A stretch of DNA of 64,000 nt from a virus. The position numbers and the translations under genes are program-made. Under the pieces are notes generated by a model, which ran no database searches, was not told where the DNA came from, and worked only from the letters and a program-made list of their open reading frames with translations. The first letter of the stretch is position 1, and each line of letters starts with the position of its first letter. Location: positions 21,841-85,840 of the IMG/VR virus record IMGVR_UViG_3300030106_006452. One strand, given 5' to 3'. Positions 21,495 to 30,364 of the stretch are shown here, in pieces.

Positions 21495-23506
21495 TAACTT
21501 TGCTCCAAATCTTTAAAGATTTCTTTTATCTCATCTCTAACTTCGAAGATTTGTTTTTCCTCTTCTTCGTAATTAGTTGTTTTATTCTCAAAAATGCCTT
21601 TGCTAATAGACTTGAAAGAATCAAGGCCAAGCATAGCTCTGGCATTTTTTGATAAATTCATTCTTATTTGTCTATCTGGCATTCTTGAAATCTCATGAGA
21701 GTGATCTGCTTTTATAGAGCGTTTACGAGCCCCATCGTGTCGTTTATCTGTTTTTACAGGTGTGTACTTTTTACCTTTTGACTTCGTAGTTGTAGTTTCA
21801 CCAGTTTTCTTATTGGTTATTTTATAGTTTGGCTCATCATCTCGTTTTCCTAGCGGTTCATCGCCACCTACATCGCCCCCAGGTTCAGCAAGCAGAGTTG
21901 CATCATCGGCGCCGACATCAGCCGCAGGTTCGGCCGCTGGGTCATCGCCTCCAAGATCCCCTAGATCTTCGCCACCTAAATCACCACCACCGAGGTCGTC
22001 ATCTCCAAGATCACCACCACCAAGATCGCCAAGACCACCACCGGTATCTGTAGCTGCTGACTCTTCAGCAACTTGCTCAAGGGCAGTTGCAATTTGTCTG
22101 TCGTAGAATATTTCTCTCTGATTGCGTAAGAACTCATCTTCTGATACATCAAAAATATTCTCAGCAATCCAACGTTTTGAGAAATAACCCTCTGTTGCTG
22201 CCGAAGCCACGCTAAACTTCGTGTTCCAAGTTTCAAGCTCTTGTAGTTCAGAAATCTTTGAAGGATTGTTAAGTTTTAGTTTAAAATTAATTAAGTCATC
22301 ACCGCGATAACCAAGAACATAAAGATGAATGGTAGCTATTTTTTCCATCTCTGATATAAGAGATCGCTGCAGTCTTTGCACTGTTCTGGCAAAGCGAATG
22401 TCTTTCTGCGCTAGGGCTCCTTTTTCCTCTTCTCCACCCTCTCCTCTTACAAGATAGGACTGTGGTATTTTAAGAGCAGAAAACATTTTATCTCGTAAAT
22501 ACTTTACATCGTCGATATCGCCCGTAAAAGACCCACCTGGAAGAGATTGAATTTCAGTTTTAACCCCACCACGAACAGGAATAAAATAATCTTCTTCGAC
22601 AGACATTGGGTTATAACGAAGGTCGACTTTTCCTGTATCTGGATCGACAACTTGATTTCTCTTCATTGAGGTAATAAAACGCTGCATAAAGTTTTCTACA
22701 TCTTGTGCTGGGATGTTCCCAACATCTACATAAAACACTTTTCTTTCTGGTGATCTAACAATGCGATAGGCCATCATTGCGTCCTCAAGAAGTGTTAATT
22801 GTCTCCAGATTCTACGAGCAGGATCTAATATTGAAGTTCCGTAAGGTGCAAATTTATCGTTTCCCAGAATACGAAAGTGGGCTATTTGCCAATTTTCAAA
22901 AGTGACACCTGCGCTGTTCCATTGAAACTGAACATAATTAGGATTTTGTTTGTCTTCGCCTTCAAGTCTCTCTATATCGCGAGACGGAAGGCCAATAACG
23001 TTTTTAACACCCAAATGTGAATCAATATCCATATAGAGATAAAAATCACCATATTTGCACATTGTTCTCGCCCAGCCGAAAAGATTAAATTCAATGTTCA
23101 AAACTTTATAATATAAGGTTTCTAAAATTTGTTTTATCTCTTCGTCTTGACATTGAATTTTCAACATTCTATTATAAACGTTAAATGTAGTCATTTCATC
23201 TGCAAATATATCTAGGGCAGATGCTAACTCTGGTGTGTATTCCATTTGCTCAAAGTCAGAATAGCGAACGTTACGACTTTGCGTACTCATATTATAGTTT
23301 GAAAAGTTATCTAAGGGGTTATAACCAGATCTCTCAAATTTTTGACCGGCCACATCTTTAAAGGTATTAGCGTATTTATCTAGTCTTCTTCTACGAAGCT
23401 GTCTTGTATTCTGGGTTCTATAATTGATAATAGGACCAGAAAACAAACGAGTTAATCTTTTAAAAAGTGGTGAGTCTGTGTTTTTGGTGTTTTCGTTTCC
23501 TGCCAT
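21494..23506 (-). CDS. Portal protein (gp20-like)
   Basis: A 670-aa protein. Landmarks of the T4 portal family include Y-S-D-F-E-Q-M-E-Y-T-P-E-L-A-S-A-L-D-I-F-A-D-E (about 80-102), I-L-D-P-A-R-R-I-W-R-Q-L-T-L-L-E-D-A-M-M, Y-R-I-V-R-S-P-E-R-K-V-F-Y-V-D-V-G, and F-I-P-V-R-G-G with SLPGGSF. It forms the dodecameric ring at the packaging vertex, nucleates prohead assembly and is the docking point for TerL. After about residue 490 there is a Gly-Asp low-complexity tract (GGGLGDLGGGDLGDDDLGGG...), then a basic segment, longer than usual for gp20. It follows TerL by 3 bases. Confidence 0.93.
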   Translation of the reverse strand: MAGNENTKNTDSPLFKRLTRLFSGPIINYRTQNTRQLRRRRLDKYANTFKDVAGQKFERSGYNPLDNFSNYNMSTQSRNVRYSDFEQMEYTPELASALDIFADEMTTFNVYNRMLKIQCQDEEIKQILETLYYKVLNIEFNLFGWARTMCKYGDFYLYMDIDSHLGVKNVIGLPSRDIERLEGEDKQNPNYVQFQWNSAGVTFENWQIAHFRILGNDKFAPYGTSILDPARRIWRQLTLLEDAMMAYRIVRSPERKVFYVDVGNIPAQDVENFMQRFITSMKRNQVVDPDTGKVDLRYNPMSVEEDYFIPVRGGVKTEIQSLPGGSFTGDIDDVKYLRDKMFSALKIPQSYLVRGEGGEEEKGALAQKDIRFARTVQRLQRSLISEMEKIATIHLYVLGYRGDDLINFKLKLNNPSKISELQELETWNTKFSVASAATEGYFSKRWIAENIFDVSEDEFLRNQREIFYDRQIATALEQVAEESAATDTGGGLGDLGGGDLGDDDLGGGDLGGEDLGDLGGDDPAAEPAADVGADDATLLAEPGGDVGGDEPLGKRDDEPNYKITNKKTGETTTTKSKGKKYTPVKTDKRHDGARKRSIKADHSHEISRMPDRQIRMNLSKNARAMLGLDSFKSISKGIFENKTTNYEEEEKQIFEVRDEIKEIFKDLEQS

Positions 23507-23509
23507 TTT

Positions 23510-25087
23510 TTATCCCTTAAATATCCAAGAAAAATCTTTTCTTATTTTTTGTTCTTCTTCATACCTTTCGCGTAAAGAAGCTTTATACTGACCAGGGGCT
23601 CTAGTGTCTAAATTAGTTCTGCTGGTCGTTATGCTGTTTAGAAAAGCTTTTTTATATTCAACATCTCGTTGATTTTCTATAATCGCTGTATCTCTAACCC
23701 AACAACCAATTGCTGCAGCCATAACCAAGTCGTCGTTATAACCTCGCTGTGCCTCCGGTCTTCCGTTTTTCCAAATAAACGTGTCTAACTCGTTTGCTAA
23801 ACGTTTAGAATAAATAGTCAAAACTTTGTTTCTTATGAACTCTTCAAACTTTGCTATTATTAAAGGTCTTGTTTTGAGAGATGTAGTGAAACCAGGGACA
23901 ACAGATGAATCCCCCAAAGCAGCGTATTGTTCCACATACTGATGAGAGCCTTTTTTACTATGATAAACATTTTTATATCCCTTTTCTAAAATCTTTTCTA
24001 GTACGCTGAAGCCTACATTGTTGTTTTCCACAACAAGCATTGCCTCTTTATATTCTAACCCAGTTGTATAAAGTATTTCAGAAAAAAGGTCTGAAGTTGG
24101 TTTTCCTTTGTATTCCGCAACTATTTCCATTGTTTGAAGTTTGAAAACGTGAAAGGTGCTTGAGTCTGCCCCGTCGCCGCGGGCCACATCTGCAACTAAT
24201 AAGTAACTATGCCCCTCTTGTGCCTCCTCCCAAATCCAAGTGTTTCTATCAAAACCAACTTTATACTTTGGTTCTGATATTCCCTCTTTTATTCTTAATA
24301 TATCATCTCCGTGAATAACAGTATCACCTGAAGTATTAAAGTTACACTCATACTCTTGTGCTATTTGACGACGAGACATATTTTTAGTTTCTATTTTGAA
24401 CCATTCGTCATCCCTATCAGGATGAACTGCCCAAGGTAAGTTCACTGGAAGGAACTCATTTTCTCCGCTCTCTGCTCCTACAAATGTCTCGTGAAACCAA
24501 TCTCCTACACCATTTGGAGTTGAGATGGCGATACAGCGACCACCAGTAGAAATTGTAGGATAAAGACCAGTCCAAAGTTCATCTAGACCGTCAATGTGTG
24601 CGGCCTCATCAATAACGAGAAGCGACAAAGCTTCCGAACGACCAGCATCACCAGATGTCGAAGACGCCTTGACCTGGCTTCCGTTTGTGAGTTCAATACT
24701 GTTTTTATTATCTACGCTAAAGTTTGCTATTTTCAACCAGGGAGGTAAATTTTTAAGAATAGTTTTCACCTTCTTTACTAAATTTGCTGCAGTTTGCAAT
24801 TTTGTTGCAACTATAAGAACGTTCTTGTCTCGATGAAAAAGAACCAACCAAGCAACATAAGCAGCAGTAATAGTCGAAATACCTAGTTGTCGTGCTTTTA
24901 AAACAACAATAAAACGATGTAGTGCAAGGTTGTCTACCAAATCTGCTTGGAAATCATAGGTTTTAAATGGAATGAGGCCCTTACCTGGGTGGGGTATTTT
25001 ACAATAAGTGTTAATAAAATAAACTGGTTTTTTACCAGACTTTATAACCTCTTTTACTATTTTTTCTTTTGTAAGTTTGTAAGCCAT
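23510..25087 (-). CDS. Terminase large subunit (gp17-like)
   Basis: A 525-aa protein with both terminase domains. ATPase: V-V-L-K-A-R-Q-L-G-I-S-T (Walker A, residues 61-72), L-L-V-I-D160-E161-A-A-H-I-D (Walker B plus catalytic Glu), and C-I-A-I-S-T-P-N-G (coupling motif). Nuclease: Y-L-L-V-A-D-V-A-R-G-D-G-A-D, then A-M-L-V-V-E-N-N-N, and G-Y-N-D-D-L-V-M-A-A, giving the RNase H-like acidic set. It pumps DNA into the prohead and cuts concatemers. It starts with MAYKLTKEKIVKEVIKSG directly after the 25087-25629 gene (one-base overlap). Confidence 0.95.
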   Translation of the reverse strand: MAYKLTKEKIVKEVIKSGKKPVYFINTYCKIPHPGKGLIPFKTYDFQADLVDNLALHRFIVVLKARQLGISTITAAYVAWLVLFHRDKNVLIVATKLQTAANLVKKVKTILKNLPPWLKIANFSVDNKNSIELTNGSQVKASSTSGDAGRSEALSLLVIDEAAHIDGLDELWTGLYPTISTGGRCIAISTPNGVGDWFHETFVGAESGENEFLPVNLPWAVHPDRDDEWFKIETKNMSRRQIAQEYECNFNTSGDTVIHGDDILRIKEGISEPKYKVGFDRNTWIWEEAQEGHSYLLVADVARGDGADSSTFHVFKLQTMEIVAEYKGKPTSDLFSEILYTTGLEYKEAMLVVENNNVGFSVLEKILEKGYKNVYHSKKGSHQYVEQYAALGDSSVVPGFTTSLKTRPLIIAKFEEFIRNKVLTIYSKRLANELDTFIWKNGRPEAQRGYNDDLVMAAAIGCWVRDTAIIENQRDVEYKKAFLNSITTSRTNLDTRAPGQYKASLRERYEEEQKIRKDFSWIFKG

Positions 25088-25629
25088 TAATCATTTGGTC
25101 TGGTTACATTCTCAGGCTTCTTGTCAGAAGACTGCTCTAAAAAATTACGAAATTTGTCTTCTAGACGATCTTCTGAGGGTTCGGCAACTGGAATAATGTC
25201 TTTCATATTACCGACAGTATAAACTTTAGAGGCTTGAACCCAAGTTCTAATTTTTGACATATTTTGTAACATCATACCAGCAGGGCCTTCTTCAGTCAGA
25301 CTTAGTGTATCGCCTGTAAGGTTTTTGTATTCTTTTTTTAGAAACTTTGCAATGTCAGCAAATGTTTGCTCTAGTTCTTCGTCTAGTTTGGTGTTATGAA
25401 AAGAAGATATAGGCATTTCAGACTGATAAGAAACAATAAGTCTTGGTCCACTCATACGAACTTTAAAGCCATCCATCACTCTAGAATCGTTTAAAGCGCA
25501 GCCTTTTTCACGCTTAAGACCAATAGGGTCATCTTTACCATCTGTCCTAAACCGTGCATCATGTGATCCATCATAGGCATTTGCTGCTGCCTGGTTGATT
25601 CCCTTAACAATATCATATACTGTAGCCAT
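25087..25629 (-). CDS. Uncharacterised protein before TerL
   Basis: A 180-aa, soluble, mixed alpha/beta protein (MATVYDIVKGINQAAANAYD..., KVRMSGPRLIVSYQSEMPIS, ending KKPENVTRPND). It lies immediately upstream of TerL with one-base overlap, the position of gp16 (small terminase) in T4. It lacks an obvious helix-turn-helix or coiled-coil oligomerisation region, so I do not call it TerS. Conserved position beside packaging genes suggests a packaging or head-assembly accessory role (inference). Confidence 0.65.
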   Translation of the reverse strand: MATVYDIVKGINQAAANAYDGSHDARFRTDGKDDPIGLKREKGCALNDSRVMDGFKVRMSGPRLIVSYQSEMPISSFHNTKLDEELEQTFADIAKFLKKEYKNLTGDTLSLTEEGPAGMMLQNMSKIRTWVQASKVYTVGNMKDIIPVAEPSEDRLEDKFRNFLEQSSDKKPENVTRPND

Positions 25630-26009
25630 TAATTTTGCTCCTTATCAGGTCGCCAGCCTTCTAACCACTCTTTCTCTTTACCCTCTACCCATTGAATGTA
25701 GCATTTTTCGCAACATTCAAATTTATTCATATAGAGATCATCTCTACCAGAGAAAGAGTAAGTATCGCAAACTGGGCAAACTCTATTTATTTCTTTATTA
25801 ATTAGGTTTCTAGCAATGAAAAAGCCGTCTTCATTTATTTTGTCTTCATCTTGTTTAGATTCTTCAGAATAAAATTCTTTCAAATCTTCTAAATATTTTT
25901 TTTCTTTGTCATCGCCCCAACCAGATTTAGGGTTAACAATCGACTCTTTTCCAAACTTTTTAGACATTGCTTTTTCTATTTTTGCAATTTGATTTAAATC
26001 TTTTTTCAT
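25629..26009 (-). CDS. Zinc-ribbon protein at start of packaging operon
   Basis: A 126-aa protein. The N-terminal helical half (MKKDLNQIAKIEKAMSKKFG, ESIVNPKSGWGDDKEKKYLE) is followed by C-P-V-C-D-T-Y-S-F-S and, about 18 residues later, F-E-C-C-E-K-C-Y-I-Q-W-V-E-G, two Cys pairs that would bind one zinc. It is the first gene after the terminator at 26061-26093 and so probably opens the packaging/head transcript. It could be a nucleic-acid-binding packaging partner or a late regulator; neither is shown by the sequence. Confidence 0.6.
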   Translation of the reverse strand: MKKDLNQIAKIEKAMSKKFGKESIVNPKSGWGDDKEKKYLEDLKEFYSEESKQDEDKINEDGFFIARNLINKEINRVCPVCDTYSFSGRDDLYMNKFECCEKCYIQWVEGKEKEWLEGWRPDKEQN

Positions 26010-26042
26010 TTATAACCTTATAGAAATAAACATTATTGTAAC

Positions 26043-26048
26043 ATTATA
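26043..26048 (-). promoter_or_regulatory. Candidate -10 box for packaging/head operon
   Basis: The minus strand reads TTATTATAATG in the gap between the terminator and the zinc-ribbon gene; TATAAT is a perfect -10 hexamer. No matching -35 box is seen, since that region is the terminator T run. Confidence 0.3.
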
Positions 26049-26060
26049 ATAAGTAGTTTT

Positions 26061-26093
26061 TAATAAAAAAGGGAAGGTCCGAAGACCTTCCCC
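26061..26093 (-). terminator. Rho-independent terminator after S74 fibre gene
   Basis: A perfect 9-bp stem GGGAAGGTC / GACCTTCCC with a UUCG tetraloop on the minus strand, followed by TTTTTTATT. It lies 27 bases after the stop of the 26120-29320 gene and separates fibre/lysis genes from the packaging operon. Confidence 0.93.
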
Positions 26094-26119
26094 AGAGAAC
26101 TTATACTAAAAGTAAAAGA

Positions 26120-29100
26120 TTACTTGTTCTCTAACTGCTTCTTGAGTGAAGCGATTTGTGCGGACTGCTCTTGGATAGCAGAAACAAGAATAGCGGAGAG
26201 ACGACCGTAATCGACACCGTAGAGTCCTTCTTCTGTACCGTGAACAGCTTGTGGCACAACTTGCTTAAGTTGCTGCGCCATGAAACCGAAGTCTCTGGAG
26301 CCGTCCTTCTTCCAAGTGAAGTTAACAGCCTTAAGATTGTTAACAGTGTCAAGGCCACCCTGAATTGGGGAAACATCGGTCTTGAGTCTTTCATCGGAGT
26401 ATGTGACGAAAGCAGCTGCGCGAATCTTATTTACATTGTTCGATCCATCAGCAACATCAACTGCAAACTCAGAGGTAGCATCGCCACCAAGAGTTAGAAT
26501 TGTTGCGCTAGAGCCGTTAACGAACTTAAGAGTGTGATCTGCAGCAGTGTACTTCATTAACTCGTTTGCAGCTGCGCCGTGGAAAGAAACATCTTTACCA
26601 GAGCCGTCTGCGCCGAAAGCGCTTGTGTCGTTGAAGTGAAGACCAGCAGAACCACCGTCGAATCTAACTACGTTAGCAGCAGATATAAATGCGATGCTTC
26701 CATCATCGTCGTCACCGAAGACCATCGCTTGGTCATCACCAACAATACCGCCTGCCTTGAACTCTGCTTCTTTGCTAAATTCAATGCCTTCGTTTCCGTT
26801 TGACGTAACAAACTTCAAGTAAGAGTTTCCACCCTCATTGATATCAAGTGCGGAAGCAAGATTGTCTGTTAGAGTTATCTTGTTGGTACCAGTGTTACCA
26901 GCAAATCTAACATCTAGACCTGCGGCCGCAGCATCAACAGTGATGCTATCACAAGCAAGTGAACCAACGTTAGTGATGTTGCCATCGCTAACACTTAATG
27001 AGGTAACAGTAGTTGCAGCAAAACCAGCTTGACCAGCTTGTATCTCATAGGTGCCGAAGTTTGCTGAACCGCTGAAAGATAGGCCATTAGCTGCAGAACC
27101 AGAAATTACGAACACGTCATCAGCAGAAGAATATTTTAACGAACCGGATGCACCAGTATCAAATTCGTCAGTAGCAAATTGAATTTCTTTATTATCATAA
27201 ACGACACCACCTTGCTCAATCTCCAGCTCTTTCTTGAGGAAAATTGCCTCTGAGCCGTTTGAAGTGTCAAACTGCATGTATACGTTTGAAGATTCTCTGA
27301 TTTGTAGAGCAGCAGAGCGGTTATCTGTCATGACAAGATCAAAATCATTACCATCTGCAGAAATAGTATCAAGAGCGATATCACCAACGTTTGTAATGTT
27401 ACCATCGGAAACGCTTAATGAAGTACCAACAAGAGCAGCGAAAGTACCAGCAACAGCCGAGTTAGCACCGATAACGGTACCATCAATTGCACCACTGTCT
27501 ACATTAATGTTAGTAATTGCTTGGCTGTTTGCATCAAGCGCAGAGCCAAGTTGATCAATGTGACCGACATCAACGTGTGCGGCTGACCATTGTAGTGCTG
27601 AAGTACCGAGGGCGCGAGCGCTATCAGTAGAAGGCACTAGATCAGAGTCAAAGCGACCGGTTGCAGTAATTGTATCACTTGTAGCATCACCTAAATCAAC
27701 GTTACCACCAGCAACAAGAGTTGTGAAGGTACCAGCAGCGGCGGTATTACCACCGATAACTGTGTTATCGATAACACCACTATCTACATTAATGTTAGTG
27801 ATTGCTTGGCTGTTTGCATCAAGAGCAGCACCAAGTTGATCAGCACGAAGATCATCAATGTAAGCAACACCATCAAGGTAAAGATCCTTGAACTCTGCAC
27901 CAGAAGCACCAAGATCAACATCGTTGTCAGTCTCTGGACGTAGAACGCCATCTTGGAGACGCATCTCAGTTGTACCACCAATGTTAAAATCTAAAGCAGT
28001 GTTAGCGTGATCGTAAAGAACAGAAGCAACAGTGTCAGAGCCACTGGTGCCACCAATCTGTAAACCACCACCTGCTGATGCAGCCGAAGCTGAGCCAGAA
28101 GCGGCCAAGATTAATTTGTCGACAACCTCAAGAGTTGTCTCTGTGCGTGTTACACTATTGATCTCGTTAACGTCAAGAACGTCAATTTGAGCGTAAGTAG
28201 CGGTTAAGTGTGTAATAGTACCAATAGCTTTGTTTGCGTCAAGAACAAGAGCCTTGCTTGCAGCGGCAGTACCAGCAGTGACGCCATCAACGTAACCAAG
28301 CTCCGTAGCATTAACGCTTACAGCGTCAAGCGTAAAGCTTGTATCAGCAGAAAGAGTACCGTTAACGGTAAGAGCACCGTCAGCGAGCGACATCAGATCA
28401 GTGTCAGAATCACAACCAATGGTTGAACTATCATCAACTAATAATGACTTAAGTGCAGTGTCGCCATCAGCGTCAACTGTGAAACCAGTCATCGTGACAG
28501 TACCAGCGGTCATATCACCAGTCATCGTAACATTACGGAAACCATCAGCATCTTTATTACTATCAACGACGACGGCCTTAGAAGCGGCAACAGTACCAGC
28601 GGTAACACCATCAATAGTTTCAAGCTCTGCCTCGTTAATATTAGCAGAACCAATAACAAAACTACCAGCAGTAACTGCACCAGTAGCAGTAAGGTTGCGG
28701 AAAGAAGCTGCATCTTTGTTTGAATCAACAACAACAGCTTTACTTGCAGCAACAGTACCAGCAGTAACACCATCAATAAAACCAACTTCGGTTGCATTTA
28801 GAGTTACTGAATCAAGAGTAAAGCTTGTGTCGCAAGAAAGTGTACCGGCGACGGTAAGAGCACCATCGGCAAGTGTCATTAGATCAGTATCAGAATCACA
28901 ACCAATGGTTGAGCTATCATCAACTAATAATGACTTAAGTGCGGTATCACCATCTGCATCTACCGTAAAGCCTGTCATAGTGACAGTTGCTGCAGTCATA
29001 TCGCCTGTCATTGTAACATTACGGAAGCCAGATGCATCTTTATTAGCATCGACAACAACTGCTTTGCTGGCTGCGACAGTACCATTGGTGATACCGTCTA

Positions 29101-29320
29101 ATTTTTCAAGGTCAGCCTCGGACATATCGGCAGAACCGATGATGAACGAGCCCACAGCGGTAACATTACCAGCTGCAGAAATACCTACATTTGTGCGAAC
29201 TAACTCAGAGCCAGCATTTCCTTTAAGATAAATTGAACCACTCGCAGTTGGAGCGGTATCTGCGTAACTTTGTAAGTCAATAAACTTTCCATATTCACTT
29301 ACTGTAGCGGGACTAGACAT
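26120..29320 (-). CDS. Long repetitive tail fibre with C-terminal S74 self-cleaving chaperone
   Basis: A 1066-aa protein made of repeated short beta units (G-T-V-A-A-S-K-A-V-V-V-D-x-N-K-D occurs three times; L-G-S-A-L-D-A-N-S-Q-A-I-T-N-I-N type units twice), typical of trimeric fibre shafts. The last 92 residues are an intramolecular chaperone domain: S975-D-E-R-L-K980 is the catalytic Ser/Lys dyad of S74 peptidases, followed by A-V-N-F-T-W-K-K-D, D-F-G-F-M-A-Q-Q-L and D-Y-G-R-L-S-A-I-L-V. This domain trimerises the fibre and then cuts itself off. A strong terminator follows. The fibre probably binds the host surface; the receptor is unknown. Confidence 0.88.
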   Translation of the reverse strand: MSSPATVSEYGKFIDLQSYADTAPTASGSIYLKGNAGSELVRTNVGISAAGNVTAVGSFIIGSADMSEADLEKLDGITNGTVAASKAVVVDANKDASGFRNVTMTGDMTAATVTMTGFTVDADGDTALKSLLVDDSSTIGCDSDTDLMTLADGALTVAGTLSCDTSFTLDSVTLNATEVGFIDGVTAGTVAASKAVVVDSNKDAASFRNLTATGAVTAGSFVIGSANINEAELETIDGVTAGTVAASKAVVVDSNKDADGFRNVTMTGDMTAGTVTMTGFTVDADGDTALKSLLVDDSSTIGCDSDTDLMSLADGALTVNGTLSADTSFTLDAVSVNATELGYVDGVTAGTAAASKALVLDANKAIGTITHLTATYAQIDVLDVNEINSVTRTETTLEVVDKLILAASGSASAASAGGGLQIGGTSGSDTVASVLYDHANTALDFNIGGTTEMRLQDGVLRPETDNDVDLGASGAEFKDLYLDGVAYIDDLRADQLGAALDANSQAITNINVDSGVIDNTVIGGNTAAAGTFTTLVAGGNVDLGDATSDTITATGRFDSDLVPSTDSARALGTSALQWSAAHVDVGHIDQLGSALDANSQAITNINVDSGAIDGTVIGANSAVAGTFAALVGTSLSVSDGNITNVGDIALDTISADGNDFDLVMTDNRSAALQIRESSNVYMQFDTSNGSEAIFLKKELEIEQGGVVYDNKEIQFATDEFDTGASGSLKYSSADDVFVISGSAANGLSFSGSANFGTYEIQAGQAGFAATTVTSLSVSDGNITNVGSLACDSITVDAAAAGLDVRFAGNTGTNKITLTDNLASALDINEGGNSYLKFVTSNGNEGIEFSKEAEFKAGGIVGDDQAMVFGDDDDGSIAFISAANVVRFDGGSAGLHFNDTSAFGADGSGKDVSFHGAAANELMKYTAADHTLKFVNGSSATILTLGGDATSEFAVDVADGSNNVNKIRAAAFVTYSDERLKTDVSPIQGGLDTVNNLKAVNFTWKKDGSRDFGFMAQQLKQVVPQAVHGTEEGLYGVDYGRLSAILVSAIQEQSAQIASLKKQLENK
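28320..28545 (-). repeat. Internal direct repeat of fibre gene, copy 2 (protein order)
   Basis: Closely matches 28806-29031 at the DNA level with a constant 486-bp (162-codon) offset. It encodes DADGDTALKSLLVDDSSTIG and flanking units. The close DNA match points to recent duplication or continuing gene conversion. Confidence 0.7.
28806..29031 (-). repeat. Internal direct repeat of fibre gene, copy 1 (protein order)
   Basis: Partner of 28320-28545. Differences are mostly at third codon positions, so the protein repeat is under selection. Confidence 0.7.
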
Positions 29321-29349
29321 ATTTTAAAATCCTCCTTATAAGTCTAAAT

Positions 29350-29376
29350 ACCAGGTGGTACGAAATCACACCTGGT
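29350..29376 (-). other. Hairpin between the two S74 fibre genes
   Basis: ACCAGGTG / CACCTGGT (8 bp, 11-base loop) lies in the 72-base gap before the long fibre gene. The following sequence (ATTTAGAC) is a poor T run, so this is at most a weak terminator. It may protect the 5' end of the fibre mRNA. Confidence 0.45.
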
Positions 29377-29392
29377 CTAGATAAGTAGAGGT

Positions 29393-30364
29393 CTAAGTCG
29401 GTTCAGTCCCTTGTTTTAGACACTTTATTTCGTCTTTTAAATTATCTATTTGATTTTGTTGAGATTTAATTCCTTCAAGAAGAATGGGTATAATTCTAGT
29501 GTAATCCATACTCATAGCTTGAGGAGAATTTTCAGAGTTTTTGTTGTCCCATTCTACAATAATAGGTAGTTCTTTACCTACTTCTTCAGCAATAAACCCA
29601 TAATCTTTTTGATCATTTTTTTTCCACGTAAACGTAACACCACGAAGGTTTTGTATGGTTTCTATAGGATTATCAATAACTTCTACATCTTTCTTAAAAC
29701 GCTGCGAAGAATAAGTCATGTAAGCGTTTGCTTTAATTTTTCCACTGTTATCTGCTACATCTGGTAGTGTTATACCGTGTGTGACGCCGCCAATTGGCAT
29801 TCCTACGCCTATTTTTTGATCCACATATAAAGCAGAACCGGATATTGCTACACCATTTGTTGAGCCAGATATTTCTAAATAGTTATTTGTCGAAGCAGCA
29901 AACATAAAATGAGAGTCATTATCATCTCCAAGAAAAAGCTTAACATCATCTCCAAACTTCATACTAGCTGCTGTGCCATCCGAGTCTGATACCATCTCAA
30001 TGGCGCCTCCAATTTTAAGTGGAGAGGCTCCTTGTAGCGTCCCGCGTATTTGTACGGTGCTACCCGACAACACAATACCATTACCGGAACCAGAAATAAC
30101 TAAAAAATCATCAACAGCTTCATTGTAATGAATAAAAGCATCATCATTGGTACCAAATTTTAATTTTGTATCGTCTGCAATTTTAAGATTTGTGTCATCA
30201 AAAGTAAGTGGAACAACAGAACCTAGAGTTCCATTATTGTTAAACTGTAGAGTGTTGTCATTTCCTGCAGGGCTAGTAGGTGATTGTTGTTTGGCGATAT
30301 CGCCTATTTGTAATTCAGAAAATAAATTTCTTCTTGTTCTGCGGCCTCGTGATCTTCTAGACAT
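29393..30364 (-). CDS. Short fibre protein with S74 chaperone domain
   Basis: A 323-aa protein. A basic N-terminus (MSRRSRGRRTRRNLFSELQI) leads into beta-repeat fibre sequence (two related S-G-S-x-N-G-x-x-x-S-G-S units at about 91-102 and 166-177). The S74 domain begins near 217 (Y-S219-S-Q-R-F-K224), keeping the Ser/Lys dyad, then T-F-T-W-K-K-N-D, D-Y-G-F-I-A-E-E-V and a C-terminal coiled coil. It is thus a second, shorter fibre or fibre tip with the same maturation mechanism. Its ATG directly follows the stop of the membrane-protein gene upstream. Confidence 0.85.
   Translation of the reverse strand: MSRRSRGRRTRRNLFSELQIGDIAKQQSPTSPAGNDNTLQFNNNGTLGSVVPLTFDDTNLKIADDTKLKFGTNDDAFIHYNEAVDDFLVISGSGNGIVLSGSTVQIRGTLQGASPLKIGGAIEMVSDSDGTAASMKFGDDVKLFLGDDNDSHFMFAASTNNYLEISGSTNGVAISGSALYVDQKIGVGMPIGGVTHGITLPDVADNSGKIKANAYMTYSSQRFKKDVEVIDNPIETIQNLRGVTFTWKKNDQKDYGFIAEEVGKELPIIVEWDNKNSENSPQAMSMDYTRIIPILLEGIKSQQNQIDNLKDEIKCLKQGTEPT

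Noticed and set aside
28401-29231. A 276-aa plus-strand frame with repeats
   Set aside because: It mirrors the repeats of the S74 fibre gene on the other strand, whose domain and terminator support the minus-strand reading.
29350-29376. Hairpin as a terminator between the fibre genes
   Set aside because: The stem is good but no T run follows; kept only as a hairpin of unknown use.
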